NCBI RefSeq assembly: GCF_016654005.1
Contig: NZ_JAEPWN010000006.1
Location: forward strand, 124,001 to 188,000
Length of the DNA: 64,000 nucleotides
Direction of reading: 5' to 3'
Origin: Brevundimonas nasdae
GTDB taxonomy: Bacteria > Pseudomonadota > Alphaproteobacteria > Caulobacterales > Caulobacteraceae
A model generated the notes under the pieces. That model was not told the origin of the DNA, searched no databases, and saw only the letters and a list, made by a program, of their open reading frames with translations. Positions 29,080 through 37,726 of the stretch are shown here, in pieces. A program made the translations under genes and the position numbers. How positions within the stretch are numbered: the first letter of the stretch is position 1; every line of letters starts with the position of its first letter.

Positions 29080-29253
29080 CTAGATTTCTTCGGTCGGGGC
29101 GTCGGCGACGTATTTCTTGATCGACTCGATCGCGCGCTTGGCGCCTGACTTGTCCGAATAGCCTTCGGTCGAGAAGATGATCTCGGAATTGTACTTGAAG
29201 CGGACACGGAACTCGCCAGCCTTGTCCTTATAGACTTCGAACTTGTGCGCCAT
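29080..29253 (-). CDS. DUF1508 (YegP-type) small protein
   Basis: A 57-residue protein starting MAHKFEVYKDKAGEFRVRFK at ATG 29253, with GGAG upstream. A longer frame to 29322 lacks family support. It matches the single DUF1508 unit: Y.D..GE.R.R......I.....GY..K..A...I..I. E. coli YegP has two such units in tandem; this one has a single unit. It is a small beta-alpha protein of unknown function. It converges on rimM with two bases between the stops. Confidence 0.88.
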   Translation of the reverse strand: MAHKFEVYKDKAGEFRVRFKYNSEIIFSTEGYSDKSGAKRAIESIKKYVADAPTEEI

Positions 29254-29413
29254 CGGGCGTCTCCAGATACGACCTGTGATCGGGTCACAGACAAGCTGGC
29301 ATTGACCTCCCAGCGTCGCCATTCACAAGCGCGCGATTGCACTGCTCCTGCCGCTGTTGCGAAATAGGCGGATCGCGCCAACATTGGTGCATCCGCCATC
29401 AGGACTTCATTGC

Positions 29414-30130
29414 ATGACCGACCTGTCCGCCTTCCCGATCACCCAGCGCTGGCCCGCCCAGCATCCTGACCGGCTCCAGCTCTATTCCCTGCCGACGCCA
29501 AATGGCGTGAAGGTGTCGATCATGCTGGAGGAGGTCGGTCTGGCCTATGAGCCGCATCTGATCGACATCACCAAGAACGAGACCTGGGGGCCGGAATATC
29601 TGTCGTTGAACCCCAACGGCAAGATCCCCGCCATCATCGATCCCGAGGGGCCGGGAGGGCAACCGCTGGCCCTGTTCGAATCCGGCGCCATCCTGATCTA
29701 TCTGGCGGAGAAGACTGGCAAATTCCTGTCGGCGGATCCGGCCGAACGCTACCAGACGATCCAGTGGGTCATGTTCCAGATGGGCGCCATCGGCCCGATG
29801 TTCGGCCAGCTCGGCTTCTTCCACCGCTTCGCCGGCAAGGAGTATGAGGACAAGCGCCCGCGCGATCGCTACGTCGCGGAATCCCGTCGTCTGCTGGGCG
29901 TCCTGGAGACCCGTCTGGCCAATGAAGGCGGCGAGCCGCGTGACTGGATCATCGGCGACTATTCCATAGCCGACATCGCCACCTTGGGCTGGGTGCGCAA
30001 CCTGATCGGCTTCTATGAAGCGGGCGAGATCGTCGGGTTCAAGGACTTCCCGCACGTCGCCGCCTGGCTGGAACGCGGGCTGGCGCGTCCGGCGGTTCAG
30101 CGGGGGCTTGAGATTCCGTCACGGACGTGA
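29414..30130 (+). CDS. Glutathione S-transferase, YfcG/YghU-like
   Basis: A 238-residue protein from ATG 29414 (AGGAC upstream). The thioredoxin-like N-domain includes LYSLPTPNGVKVSIMLEEVG, LNPNGKIPAI and the glutathione gamma-Glu-binding FESGAILIYLAEKTG. The helical C-domain has WVMFQMGAIGPMFGQ and YSIADIATLGWV with the N-capping box. The TPNG start of the first helix, with Asn instead of Ser or Cys, is like YfcG and YghU disulfide-bond reductases. It probably acts as a glutathione-dependent oxidoreductase in the cytoplasm. Function is inferred from family. Confidence 0.9.
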   Translation: MTDLSAFPITQRWPAQHPDRLQLYSLPTPNGVKVSIMLEEVGLAYEPHLIDITKNETWGPEYLSLNPNGKIPAIIDPEGPGGQPLALFESGAILIYLAEKTGKFLSADPAERYQTIQWVMFQMGAIGPMFGQLGFFHRFAGKEYEDKRPRDRYVAESRRLLGVLETRLANEGGEPRDWIIGDYSIADIATLGWVRNLIGFYEAGEIVGFKDFPHVAAWLERGLARPAVQRGLEIPSRT

Positions 30131-30182
30131 ACCATACTGTCATGGTTGCGTTAGTCCGCAACCTCAACAGGAGCGCGACCTC

Positions 30183-30563
30183 ATGGGCATCTTCTCTTCC
30201 ATCTGGAACAAGATCACGAACCACAAGCCTGCGGCGGCTCCGGCCCCCGCACCGACAGCCGCTCCGGCAGGCGCCGCGCCGACTGCTGCGCCCGCCAGCC
30301 TGCCGCCGGTCGACGTCGAAGCCGTTCTGAGCGGCCTTGCCGCCAGCAAGGGCGGCGGCGGCAATTGGCGCACCTCGATCGTCGACCTGCTGAAACTGCT
30401 CGACCTCGATTCCAGCCTGTCGGCCCGCAAGGAGCTGGCTGAAGAACTGAACGTCCATGCCGGTGAACACGGCTCGGCCGAGCAGAACATCGCCCTGTCC
30501 AAGGCGGTCTGGCGGAAGCTGGCCGAAAACGGCGGCCAGGTCCCGGCCTCGCTGCGCGACTAA
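30183..30563 (+). CDS. DUF3597 domain protein
   Basis: A 126-residue protein starting MGIFSSIWNKI at ATG 30183 with AGGAG upstream (near 30169). An Ala/Pro linker (about residues 16-39) leads to a helical C-domain: VDVEAVLSGLAASKGGGGNW, SIVDLLKLLDLDSSL, and a SLRD end. This pattern is DUF3597, a small domain with a known structure but unknown function, sometimes found in predicted cell-wall-associated proteins. No signal peptide is visible. The gene is followed by a palindromic repeat element. Confidence 0.85.
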   Translation: MGIFSSIWNKITNHKPAAAPAPAPTAAPAGAAPTAAPASLPPVDVEAVLSGLAASKGGGGNWRTSIVDLLKLLDLDSSLSARKELAEELNVHAGEHGSAEQNIALSKAVWRKLAENGGQVPASLRD

Positions 30564-30576
30564 GCCAGTTCAGAAC

Positions 30577-30682
30577 CGTCATTCCGGGGCGCCCGAAGGG
30601 CGAACCCGGAACCCAGGAGGTCGCTCCAGCGCCGTTCAACCTGGGTTCCGGGTTCTTCGCTCCGCTCAGCCCCGGAATGACG
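30577..30682. repeat. Palindromic intergenic repeat element (REP/MITE-like), 106 bp
   Basis: Outer arms CGTCATTCCGGGGC (30577-30590) and GCCCCGGAATGACG (30669-30682) are perfect, as are inner arms AACCCGGAACCCAGG (30603-30617) and CCTGGGTTCCGGGTT (30640-30654). The whole would fold as a long stem. Elements with CATTCCGGG/CCCGGAATG ends are scattered in many alphaproteobacterial genomes. It lies between convergent genes and may also end transcription. Confidence 0.85.
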
Positions 30683-30727
30683 ATTCGAGAGACTGACTAA
30701 CCGAATGTCGATGGACCGCGAGCCTTG

Positions 30728-31900
30728 TCAGGCCCTCGGTCTGATCCAGCGCATCGCCGCCAGTGCGGCGAATCCCACGACCAGCCCCCAGAAGGCCGCG
30801 CCGATCCCGAACAGGGCGACGCCGGAGCCTGTGGCGGCGAAGGTCAGGACGGCGGCTTCCCGCTCGTTCGGCTTGGCCAGCATGGCCCCCAGCGCCCCCG
30901 TCAGGGCCGCGATCAGGGCCAGGCCCGTGATGATGGCCAGAACCGCAGGCGGCATGGCGATGAACAGGCCCGCCAGCGGCGCCGCGAACAGGGCGACCAC
31001 CACATAAAACCCGCCATAGATGACGCCCACGATCCATCGTTTCGCGGGATCGGGATGGGCGTCAGGGCCGGTGCACAGGGCGGCGGTGATGGCGGCCAGA
31101 TTGACCCCGTGCGCGCCGAATGGGGCGGCGATCAGACTGGTCAGGCCGGTGGCGAAGATCAGACGGTTGGCGGGCGGCTCGTATCCGGCGGCTCTCAGCA
31201 CCACCAGCCCCGGCAGGTTCTGCGAGGCCAGGGTGACCAGAAACAGCGGCAGACCCAGACTGACGGCGACCTTCCAGTCAAAGACGGGAATGACCGGCGA
31301 CAGGCCGCCGAACAGGCCGGTTCCGGGCGGCAGGCCTATCTGCCCCTTGAAGGCCAGCACAGCAAAGGCGGCGACCAGAACGGCGGGCAGGCTCCAGGCG
31401 GGCCACAGCCGCCGCGTGACGATGAAGACGGCCAGCAGTCCGATCGCCAGCCCCATCTCGTCCGGCACGACCTTGAACAGCCTCAGCACGAAGGGCAGCA
31501 GCACGCCCGCCAGCATGGCCGAGGCGACCGAGGCGGGAATCTTCTGCGCCAGCCGTCCCAGCGCCGGCGCCAGGCCCGTCAGCACCATCAACAGGGCTGC
31601 AAACACGAAGGCCCCGATGGCGTTGGCCCAGCCCAGGCCTAGCGCCGAGGCCGCCAGCAGGGCCGCCCCCGGCGTCGACCAGGCCAAGACGACCGGCATT
31701 TTGAAGCGCCAGCTCAGCAACATCCCCGGCAGGCCGATGCCCAGGCACAGGGCCGTCACCATCGAAATGATTTGGGTCGGGCTGGCGCCCAGAACCTGAC
31801 CCGCCTGCACGATCAGGGCGACCGTGCCGCCGAAACCCACCACGGTGGCCACGGCGGCGGCGGAGAAGCTGGCGGGGGGAGGGAGGTTCGGCGCGCTCAT
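30728..31900 (-). CDS. benE: Benzoate/H+ symporter, BenE family
   Basis: A 390-residue membrane protein with about twelve helices and a short N-terminal cytoplasmic stretch. Family features include VVGFGGTVALIVQAG, LSWRFKMPVVLAWSTPGAAL, LASQNLPGLVVLRAAGY and GAHGVNLAAITAALCTGP, which match the transport core of BenE and the wider nucleobase-ascorbate-like fold. BenE-type proteins import benzoate or related aromatic acids with protons. No benzoate catabolic genes are adjacent, so the substrate is uncertain. Confidence 0.88.
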   Translation of the reverse strand: MSAPNLPPPASFSAAAVATVVGFGGTVALIVQAGQVLGASPTQIISMVTALCLGIGLPGMLLSWRFKMPVVLAWSTPGAALLAASALGLGWANAIGAFVFAALLMVLTGLAPALGRLAQKIPASVASAMLAGVLLPFVLRLFKVVPDEMGLAIGLLAVFIVTRRLWPAWSLPAVLVAAFAVLAFKGQIGLPPGTGLFGGLSPVIPVFDWKVAVSLGLPLFLVTLASQNLPGLVVLRAAGYEPPANRLIFATGLTSLIAAPFGAHGVNLAAITAALCTGPDAHPDPAKRWIVGVIYGGFYVVVALFAAPLAGLFIAMPPAVLAIITGLALIAALTGALGAMLAKPNEREAAVLTFAATGSGVALFGIGAAFWGLVVGFAALAAMRWIRPRA

Positions 31901-31934
31901 AGCCTACGGATAAGCGGAGCTGTCGCGCCCCGAA

Positions 31935-31969
31935 AGCAAAAAGGGCCGCCGGTTCGCCCGGCGGCCCTT
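31935..31969 (-). terminator. Rho-independent terminator after fabI
   Basis: On the minus strand AAGGGCCGCCGG (31969-31958) pairs with CCGGCGGCCCTT (31952-31941) over five bases, followed by TTTGCTTT. It starts about 24 bases past the fabI stop. Confidence 0.85.
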
Positions 31970-31992
31970 GATGTTCAGCCGATCCGTCGGGA

Positions 31993-32814
31993 TCAGGCTT
32001 CGATGTCTTCCGGCAGGCCGACCGCGTGGAAGCCCGCATCGACGTGCACGACTTCGCCCGTGGTCGAACGACCCAGGTCCGAGCACAGCCACAGGGCCGC
32101 GCCCGCGACGCCTTCCATCGAGGTCTCTTCCTTGATCAGCGAGAACTGCGCCGACCTGGAGTGCAGGCCGCGTCCGCCCGAAATGCCGGCCAGCGACAGG
32201 GTGCGCATGGCGCCCGCCGAGATGGCGTTGACGCGGATGTTCTTGGGACCCAGATCGCGCGCGATGTAACGCGTGGCGGCTTCCAGCGCAGCCTTGGCCA
32301 CGCCCATGGTGTTGTAGTTCGGAATGACCCGCTCGGACCCCAGATAGGTCAGGGTGATCATAGATCCGCCGTTCGGCATCAGCATGGCCGAACGCTTGGC
32401 CACGTCCACGAAGCTGAAGGCCGAGATGTTCATGGCCAAGAGGAAGCTGTCGCGCGTGGTGTTGTCGACGAACGAACCCTTCAGCTCATCTTTGTTGGCG
32501 AAGGCGACCGAGTGGACGACGAAGTCGATCGTGCCGAACTCTTTCTCCAACTCGGCGAAGGCATGGTCCATCGAGGCGTCGTCGGTGACGTCGGCCTGGA
32601 TAAGCAGCTTGGCGCCGACGCTTTCGGCCAGCGGGCGCACGCGGCGCTCCAGGCTTTCGCCCAGATAGGTGAAGGCCAACTCGGCGCCCTGGGCGGCCAG
32701 TTGCGATGCGATGCCCCAGGCGATGGAGCTGGAGTTCGCGACCCCCATGATCAGGCCCTTCTTGCCCTTCATGAGGTCTCCGGTGGGCATGTCCCAGCCT
32801 TCGCTCGTCGCCAT
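31993..32814 (-). CDS. fabI: Enoyl-ACP reductase FabI
   Basis: About 273 residues from ATG 32814, which has AGGAGA upstream; the longer frame to 32928 lacks family sequence. The Rossmann start KGLIMGVANSSSIAWGIA is the FabI form of the NADH-binding loop. The catalytic Tyr-x6-Lys is in NYNTMGVAKAALEA, and HSVAFANKDELKG and AGISGGRGL are also conserved. It reduces enoyl-ACP in the last step of fatty-acid elongation and is the target of triclosan. It stands alone, closed by a strong terminator. Confidence 0.95.
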   Translation of the reverse strand: MATSEGWDMPTGDLMKGKKGLIMGVANSSSIAWGIASQLAAQGAELAFTYLGESLERRVRPLAESVGAKLLIQADVTDDASMDHAFAELEKEFGTIDFVVHSVAFANKDELKGSFVDNTTRDSFLLAMNISAFSFVDVAKRSAMLMPNGGSMITLTYLGSERVIPNYNTMGVAKAALEAATRYIARDLGPKNIRVNAISAGAMRTLSLAGISGGRGLHSRSAQFSLIKEETSMEGVAGAALWLCSDLGRSTTGEVVHVDAGFHAVGLPEDIEA

Positions 32815-32890
32815 GATACGTCTCCTGATGATTTGGCGGAGGGTTAGCAGGGGCCGATGCGAACCGGAACCCCCGCAGGCTTCCGTAAGG

Positions 32891-33769
32891 TTACAGCAGG
32901 GCCGAAATCGCCTTGCGCGCCGCCTCACCCAAATCTGGGCGTTTCAGGGCCAGGGCGACGTTGGCGCGCAGCAGGCCGATCTTGTCGCCGCAGTCGTGGG
33001 TCACGCCTGCGTATTCGACGGCGGTGAAGCTTTGCTCGTGCATCAGCCGATCCATGGCGTCGGTCAACTGGATCTCGCCGCCAGCGCCGCGTTCCTGGGT
33101 CGCCAGCAGGTCGAAGATCTCGGGCTGAAGGATGTAGCGGCCCGCGATGGACAGGTTGGACGGCGCCGTGCCGGGTGCGGGCTTTTCGACCATCCCCTTC
33201 ATGGTGATGCGATTGCCCTCGCGGCTGGCCGGATCGACGATGCCGTATTTGTGGGCGTCTGCGATATCGACCGATTCGACGCCAATCAGATTGCCGCCCG
33301 TCTCCTCATAGGCATCGACAAGCTGTTTCAACGCGCCCGGCTGGCCATCGACAATGACGTCGGGCAGCATGACGGCGAACGGTTCATGACCGATGATGTC
33401 ACGCGCGCACCAGACGGCGTGACCCAGGCCCTTGGGCTGCATCTGGCGGGTGAAGCTCATCTCACCGGCCTTGGCCAGTTCGGCGTTCATCATCTCCAGG
33501 ATGGCCGTCTTGCCCTTGGCCTCCAACTGGGCCTCAAGCTCGATCTGGTGGTCGAAATAGTCCTCGATCGCGCCCTTGGAGCGGCCGGTGACGAAGACGA
33601 TGTGTTCGATCCCGGCTTCGCGGGCTTCCTCGACGATGTAGGAAAGGATCGGCCGGTCAACGACGTTCAACAGTTCCTTGGGGGTCGTCTTGGTGCCGGG
33701 AAGAACCCGCGTGCCGAGACCGGCGACGGGAAGTACGGCCTTGCGCAGACGCGCGGGCTTGGAAGTCAT
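32891..33769 (-). CDS. galU: UTP--glucose-1-phosphate uridylyltransferase
   Basis: A 292-residue nucleotidyltransferase from ATG 33769 (AGGA upstream). The nucleotide-binding motif LPVAGLGTRVLPGTKTTPKE and the following VDRPILSYIVEEAREAGIE are diagnostic of GalU, with EKPAPGTAPSN and GRYILQPEIFDLL later. It makes UDP-glucose, which feeds exopolysaccharide and glycolipids. UDP-glucose is also the substrate of SqdB, encoded earlier in this window. The gene lies 76 bases upstream of fabI on the same strand. Confidence 0.95.
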   Translation of the reverse strand: MTSKPARLRKAVLPVAGLGTRVLPGTKTTPKELLNVVDRPILSYIVEEAREAGIEHIVFVTGRSKGAIEDYFDHQIELEAQLEAKGKTAILEMMNAELAKAGEMSFTRQMQPKGLGHAVWCARDIIGHEPFAVMLPDVIVDGQPGALKQLVDAYEETGGNLIGVESVDIADAHKYGIVDPASREGNRITMKGMVEKPAPGTAPSNLSIAGRYILQPEIFDLLATQERGAGGEIQLTDAMDRLMHEQSFTAVEYAGVTHDCGDKIGLLRANVALALKRPDLGEAARKAISALL

Positions 33770-33854
33770 TCGATGTCCTGAAAAGCTGTCCCGCCCCATC
33801 ATAGCCGACGGAGCAGCGGTGAAAAGGGGCGGGACGCCTTCGGAGAGAACCCGG

Positions 33855-34928
33855 TTACTTGGCGGGGCGGGCCATCGGCGTCATTGCGGCCGCCGTGGCG
33901 CGCTGGGCCTGCAGATCCGCCGCCTGCAGCGGGATCAGGCCGCGGTCCTGCAGATAACCGCCACGACCGGCGGAGGCGTCCGACAGGAACTCCTGCACGA
34001 ACTGCTGCAGGCCGGGGATGACGCCGATATTGGCCTTCTTCACATAGATGTAGAGGCTGCGCGACAGGGGATAGGAGCCGTCGGCGATGGTGTCGGCGGT
34101 GGGGGCCACGCCGTCGATGGTCTCGGCCTTCACCGTATCCAGGTTCTGCTCCAGGAAGGAATAGCCGAACACGCCCAACGAGCCGGGGGTGCGGCTCAGG
34201 GTCTGGACGATGGCGTTGTCGTTCTCGCCGGCGTCGATCCAGGCATTGTCCTCCCGCAGGGTGTGGGCGATGGTTTCAAACCGGCTCTTGTCCGTTTTTT
34301 CGATGGCGGCGGCGGCGGGAACCAGCTTGGCGCCCGGCGCCATGCCCAGCTCCAGGAAGGCGTCGCGCGTGCCCGAGGTGGGCGGCGGGCCATAGACCTG
34401 GATGCGCTGGACCGGCAGGCCCTTGTTCACATCGTTCCAGGTTTTGGTCGGGTTGGCGATGAAGGCGCCGCTGGCGTCGGGAACTTCCTTGGCCAGGCCT
34501 TCGTACAGGTCGTTCAGTTCGAAGTTGAAGCTGTTGCCGTTGCGCGCCGTGGCGATGACGATGCCGTCATAGCCGATCTTCAGTTCGACGATGTCGGTGA
34601 CGCCGTTCTTGGCGCACAGGTCGAACTCGGACTGTTTCATCTGGCGCGAGGCGTTGGCGATGTCGGGGCTGTTGGGGCCGACGCCCTGGCAGAAGGCCTG
34701 GATGCCGCCGCCGGTGCCCAGGGCCTCGACGCGGGGAGCGGCGCCGCCCGAGGTGCGCGCGAAGTTCTCCGCCACGCGGGTCGAGAAGGGAAAGACGGTC
34801 GAGGAGCCTGCGGCCCAGATCCCGGCGCGGGCGCGCGACGAGGAGCCGCCGCTGGAGCCGTTGTCGCCGCAGGCTGCGAGAGCCAGAAGTGCGGTCGCCG
34901 TAGCGGCGTATTTCAGTGCGCGGATCAT
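33855..34928 (-). CDS. PstS-like phosphate-binding lipoprotein
   Basis: A 357-residue periplasmic binding protein. The signal peptide ends in the lipobox LAAC (Cys20) followed by a Gly/Ser-rich spacer. The fold has the PstS features AAGSSTVFPF, GTGGGIQAFCQGVG, ASRQMKQSEFDLC, GYDGIVIATARNG and PPTSGTRDAFLELG, where phosphate-contacting Ser and Asp residues sit. It should capture phosphate or a related anion for an ABC importer. No pstCAB lies in the window. The gene starts 157 bases after phnE on the same strand, so it could serve a Pst system elsewhere or cooperate with the phn genes. Confidence 0.9.
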   Translation of the reverse strand: MIRALKYAATATALLALAACGDNGSSGGSSSRARAGIWAAGSSTVFPFSTRVAENFARTSGGAAPRVEALGTGGGIQAFCQGVGPNSPDIANASRQMKQSEFDLCAKNGVTDIVELKIGYDGIVIATARNGNSFNFELNDLYEGLAKEVPDASGAFIANPTKTWNDVNKGLPVQRIQVYGPPPTSGTRDAFLELGMAPGAKLVPAAAAIEKTDKSRFETIAHTLREDNAWIDAGENDNAIVQTLSRTPGSLGVFGYSFLEQNLDTVKAETIDGVAPTADTIADGSYPLSRSLYIYVKKANIGVIPGLQQFVQEFLSDASAGRGGYLQDRGLIPLQAADLQAQRATAAAMTPMARPAK

Positions 34929-35085
34929 CCTGGCTCTCCCTGAGCGGCTTAGTGCGCAACGCTTAGAGCAGAGGATTGTGACATTCCGCTGAAGGGGGCG
35001 GCTGTCGGGGAGCGGCTGAAGCCAAGGGGCCGCTGAAGCAGGCTGGCCGGGCTTCGGGCTGATGGCCCAAAGCCCGGCTGCACGA

Positions 35086-35901
35086 TTACAGCAGGCGGCG
35101 GCGCATGACCTGCGACAGGCTGTCGATCAGGGTCACGGCGATGACCACGATGATGACGATGGCCGACACGGCCTTGAAGTTGAAGGCGTTCATGCTGTCG
35201 AACAGCACCTGGCCGATGCCGCCTGCGCCGATCAGGCCCAGAACGGTCGCCGAACGGCTGTTGGATTCAAAGCGGTACAGGGCGAAAGAGGTCCACAGCG
35301 GGGCCACCTGAGGGATCACCCCCCAGACGATCTCGTGCAGCTTGGAGGCGCCGGTGGCGCGCACGCCTTCGACCGGACCCTTGTCGATCGACTCGACGGC
35401 TTCCGAGAACAGCTTGGCCAGAACGCCAGCCGTGTTCAGGGTGATGGCCAGAACACCGGCCAGAGGCCCCAGGCCCACGGCGGTGACGAACAGCAGGCCG
35501 ATCACCAGATCGGGCACCGAACGCAGCAGGTTCATGACCCAGCGCACCGGCGTCACCACCCATTGCGGGGCGATGTTGCGGGCGGCGGCCAGACCCAGCG
35601 GAATGCCGAACAGCACGGCCAGGAAGGTGCCCCACAGGGCGATCTGGACGGTCTCCCACATCTTGCCGACGAACATCTTCCAATCGGAGAAGTCGGGGCG
35701 CAGCAGGTCGTGAATGAAGAGTTGCGTGCTCTCGTTGCCCGAGAACAGGCGCGAGATATTGCCCAGGTCGACGGCCTTGATGCTGTAGAGCAGCACCACG
35801 GCGACGCCGCCCCAGACCAGGACGTCGGCGGCCCATGCCAGGGCCGATTTGCGCGGCGCGGCGGGGATGGCCGCGGGCGTCAGGGAAGGCGCTGCGCTCA
35901 A
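35086..35901 (-). CDS. phnE: Phosphonate-type ABC transporter permease PhnE
   Basis: A 271-residue inner-membrane permease with about six helices (starting near residue 28). The C-terminal half carries the permease loop RATGASKLHEIVWGVIPQVAP, the EAA-like motif that docks on the ATPase, and SATVLGLIGAGGIGQVLFDS, typical of PhnE. It pairs with PhnC and PhnD. Its start overlaps the phnD stop by 4 bases, so the genes are translationally coupled. Substrate specificity (phosphonate or phosphite) depends on PhnD and cannot be read here. Confidence 0.93.
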   Translation of the reverse strand: MSAAPSLTPAAIPAAPRKSALAWAADVLVWGGVAVVLLYSIKAVDLGNISRLFSGNESTQLFIHDLLRPDFSDWKMFVGKMWETVQIALWGTFLAVLFGIPLGLAAARNIAPQWVVTPVRWVMNLLRSVPDLVIGLLFVTAVGLGPLAGVLAITLNTAGVLAKLFSEAVESIDKGPVEGVRATGASKLHEIVWGVIPQVAPLWTSFALYRFESNSRSATVLGLIGAGGIGQVLFDSMNAFNFKAVSAIVIIVVIAVTLIDSLSQVMRRRLL

Positions 35902-36920
35902 GGTTGGACCTCACCCTTGGCGCGCAGGCGTTGCAGTTCACGCTCGGCCGCAGCGGCGCCGGCGGTGTCGCCCTTGGCGCGGGCTTCGCTCAGCTTCTGG
36001 TCGGCGATCATTTCGCGGATCGGATCCAGATAGTCGTCGTCGGCGGCGGCGAAACGCGAATACTCCAGCGCCGTCAGAACCTGACGCTGACGCTCGGCCT
36101 CGGCGCCCTGGCCCTGGCCGTAGGTCAGGAAGAAGCCGCGGATCTTTTCTTTCAGAACCGGGTCCAGATCCTTGCGCAGGACGATGCCGCTTTCAGGGAT
36201 CGGGGGCGAGGACCAGATCTCCTCGATCTGGTCGGCCAGACGCGGGTTCTCCTTGCGGATGAACAGGGTGTTGACGCTGTTGGACGTCGCCACGTCGATC
36301 ACGCCGGTCGCCACGCCAAAGGCGTTGGCCTGATGGTTGGCAGAACGCACGGTCTTGAAGCACTGCGACGGCGTGATGCCGCGCGGATTGAAGAAATAGG
36401 TCAGGGGGGCCAGGGTGCCCGAGGTCGATTGGGCGTCGCCGATGCCGAAGTTGAACTGCTTGCCGCAGGCCACGACCTTGTCCAGCGTGATGCCGGAGCC
36501 CTTCTTGACGATCAGGGTCGACTGATAGGAGTCCAGGCCTTCGCGGTTGACGGTGCGGGCGATGACCTCGGCGTTGGCGCGGTCGATGGCCTCGACTTCA
36601 GGCTTGGCCGAGAACCAGCCCACCTGGGTGTGGTTGCCGCGCATGGCCTCGACCAGAACCGTGTAGTTCGAGCCGAAATAGGGTTTCACCGGCACGCCGA
36701 TGGCCTTGGACATGTCGTCCAGCAGCGGCTGCCACAGCGGGCCGGCCGAGGCCTGGCCTTCAGCGGACAGGATCGAGAAGGTGATCTCGGACGGGGTTCC
36801 GCCCTTCTTGTCATCGCCGCCGCCGCACGAGGCGAGACCCAGAACCAGGGCGGCGCCGACGGCGGCCATGCCGGTCCTGGCGATCAGGCGGCGGGTCATG
36901 GAGAATTGGGACGGGCTCAT
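35898..36920 (-). CDS. phnD: Phosphonate-type substrate-binding lipoprotein PhnD
   Basis: A 340-residue binding protein. The N-terminus has a basic region, a hydrophobic stretch and a lipobox LASC followed by GGGDDKKGG. The mature part starts ITFSILSAEGQASAGPLWQPL and includes YFGSNYTVLVEAMRGNHTQVG and GDAQSTSGTLAPLTYFF, which resemble PhnD/PtxB-type proteins that bind phosphonate or phosphite. The last 60 residues are charged and helical. It overlaps phnC upstream and phnE downstream by 4 bases each. Confidence 0.92.
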   Translation of the reverse strand: MSPSQFSMTRRLIARTGMAAVGAALVLGLASCGGGDDKKGGTPSEITFSILSAEGQASAGPLWQPLLDDMSKAIGVPVKPYFGSNYTVLVEAMRGNHTQVGWFSAKPEVEAIDRANAEVIARTVNREGLDSYQSTLIVKKGSGITLDKVVACGKQFNFGIGDAQSTSGTLAPLTYFFNPRGITPSQCFKTVRSANHQANAFGVATGVIDVATSNSVNTLFIRKENPRLADQIEEIWSSPPIPESGIVLRKDLDPVLKEKIRGFFLTYGQGQGAEAERQRQVLTALEYSRFAAADDDYLDPIREMIADQKLSEARAKGDTAGAAAAERELQRLRAKGEVQP

Positions 36921-37726
36921 GCCTTGGTCTCCCAGAACGCGTCCTCGAATTCAGGACCGTAGATTTCGATCAGGCGCTGTTGGTCCAGGCCCGTTGAGGG
37001 ACCGTCATAGACGATCTTGCCCGCTTGCAGGGCGATGACCCGGTCGCAGTAGCGGATGGCGTAGTCGACCTGGTGCAGGGTGACGATGACGCCCATGCCG
37101 TCGCGCTTGTTCAGCTCGACCAGCAACTCCATCACCTTGCGCGCGGACACGGGGTCCAGCGAGGCGACGGGTTCGTCGGCCAGGATGGCCTTGGCGCCCT
37201 GCAGGATGGCGCGGGCGATGGCGCCGCGCTGCTGCTGGCCGCCCGAAAGCGTATTGGCGCGCTGGGCGGCGTAGTCGCTGACGCCCACCCGGTGCAGGGC
37301 GGCCATGGCCTTGTCCTTGTCGGCCTGGGGCCAGACGCCCAGCAGACCCTGCCAGGCGGGCAGGCGGCCCAGCGATCCCAGCATGACATTGGAGAACAGG
37401 CTGAGGCGCCCGACCAGATTGAACTGCTGGAAGATCATGCCCAGCTTGCCGCGCGCCTTGCGCACGGCGCCGGTGACACGGCCGTCCTTCTGAACCGTCT
37501 CGCCGAACACGGCGATGGTTCCCTTGCCCGCGTCGATCGACTGCAGGCCGGTGATGGAACGCAGGAGCGTGGACTTGCCCGATCCCGAAGGACCGATCAG
37601 GGCGACCATTTCGCCTGAGGCGACCTCGATCGAGACGCCGTTCAGCGCCTTTCGCGATCCGAAGGTCTTCGACACGTCACGCGCCAGGACGAGCCCGGGG
37701 GCGATGGCGGCTGCGGATGAACTCAT
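36917..37726 (-). CDS. phnC: Phosphonate-type ABC transporter ATP-binding protein PhnC
   Basis: A 269-residue ATPase. Walker A is GPSGSGKST, the Q-loop is in FQQFNLVGRLSLFSNVMLG, the ABC signature is LSGGQQQRGAIARAI, Walker B reads AILADEPVASLD, and the switch His is in VTLHQVDYA. It powers the PhnDE importer. As the first gene of the phnCDE unit it must carry the promoter upstream. I looked for a tandem Pho box there and saw none that is convincing. Confidence 0.94.
   Translation of the reverse strand: MSSSAAAIAPGLVLARDVSKTFGSRKALNGVSIEVASGEMVALIGPSGSGKSTLLRSITGLQSIDAGKGTIAVFGETVQKDGRVTGAVRKARGKLGMIFQQFNLVGRLSLFSNVMLGSLGRLPAWQGLLGVWPQADKDKAMAALHRVGVSDYAAQRANTLSGGQQQRGAIARAILQGAKAILADEPVASLDPVSARKVMELLVELNKRDGMGVIVTLHQVDYAIRYCDRVIALQAGKIVYDGPSTGLDQQRLIEIYGPEFEDAFWETKA

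Noticed and set aside
34929..35000. Pho box before the PstS-like gene (TGTCACA on the minus strand near 34978)
   Set aside because: Only one half-site, not a tandem.
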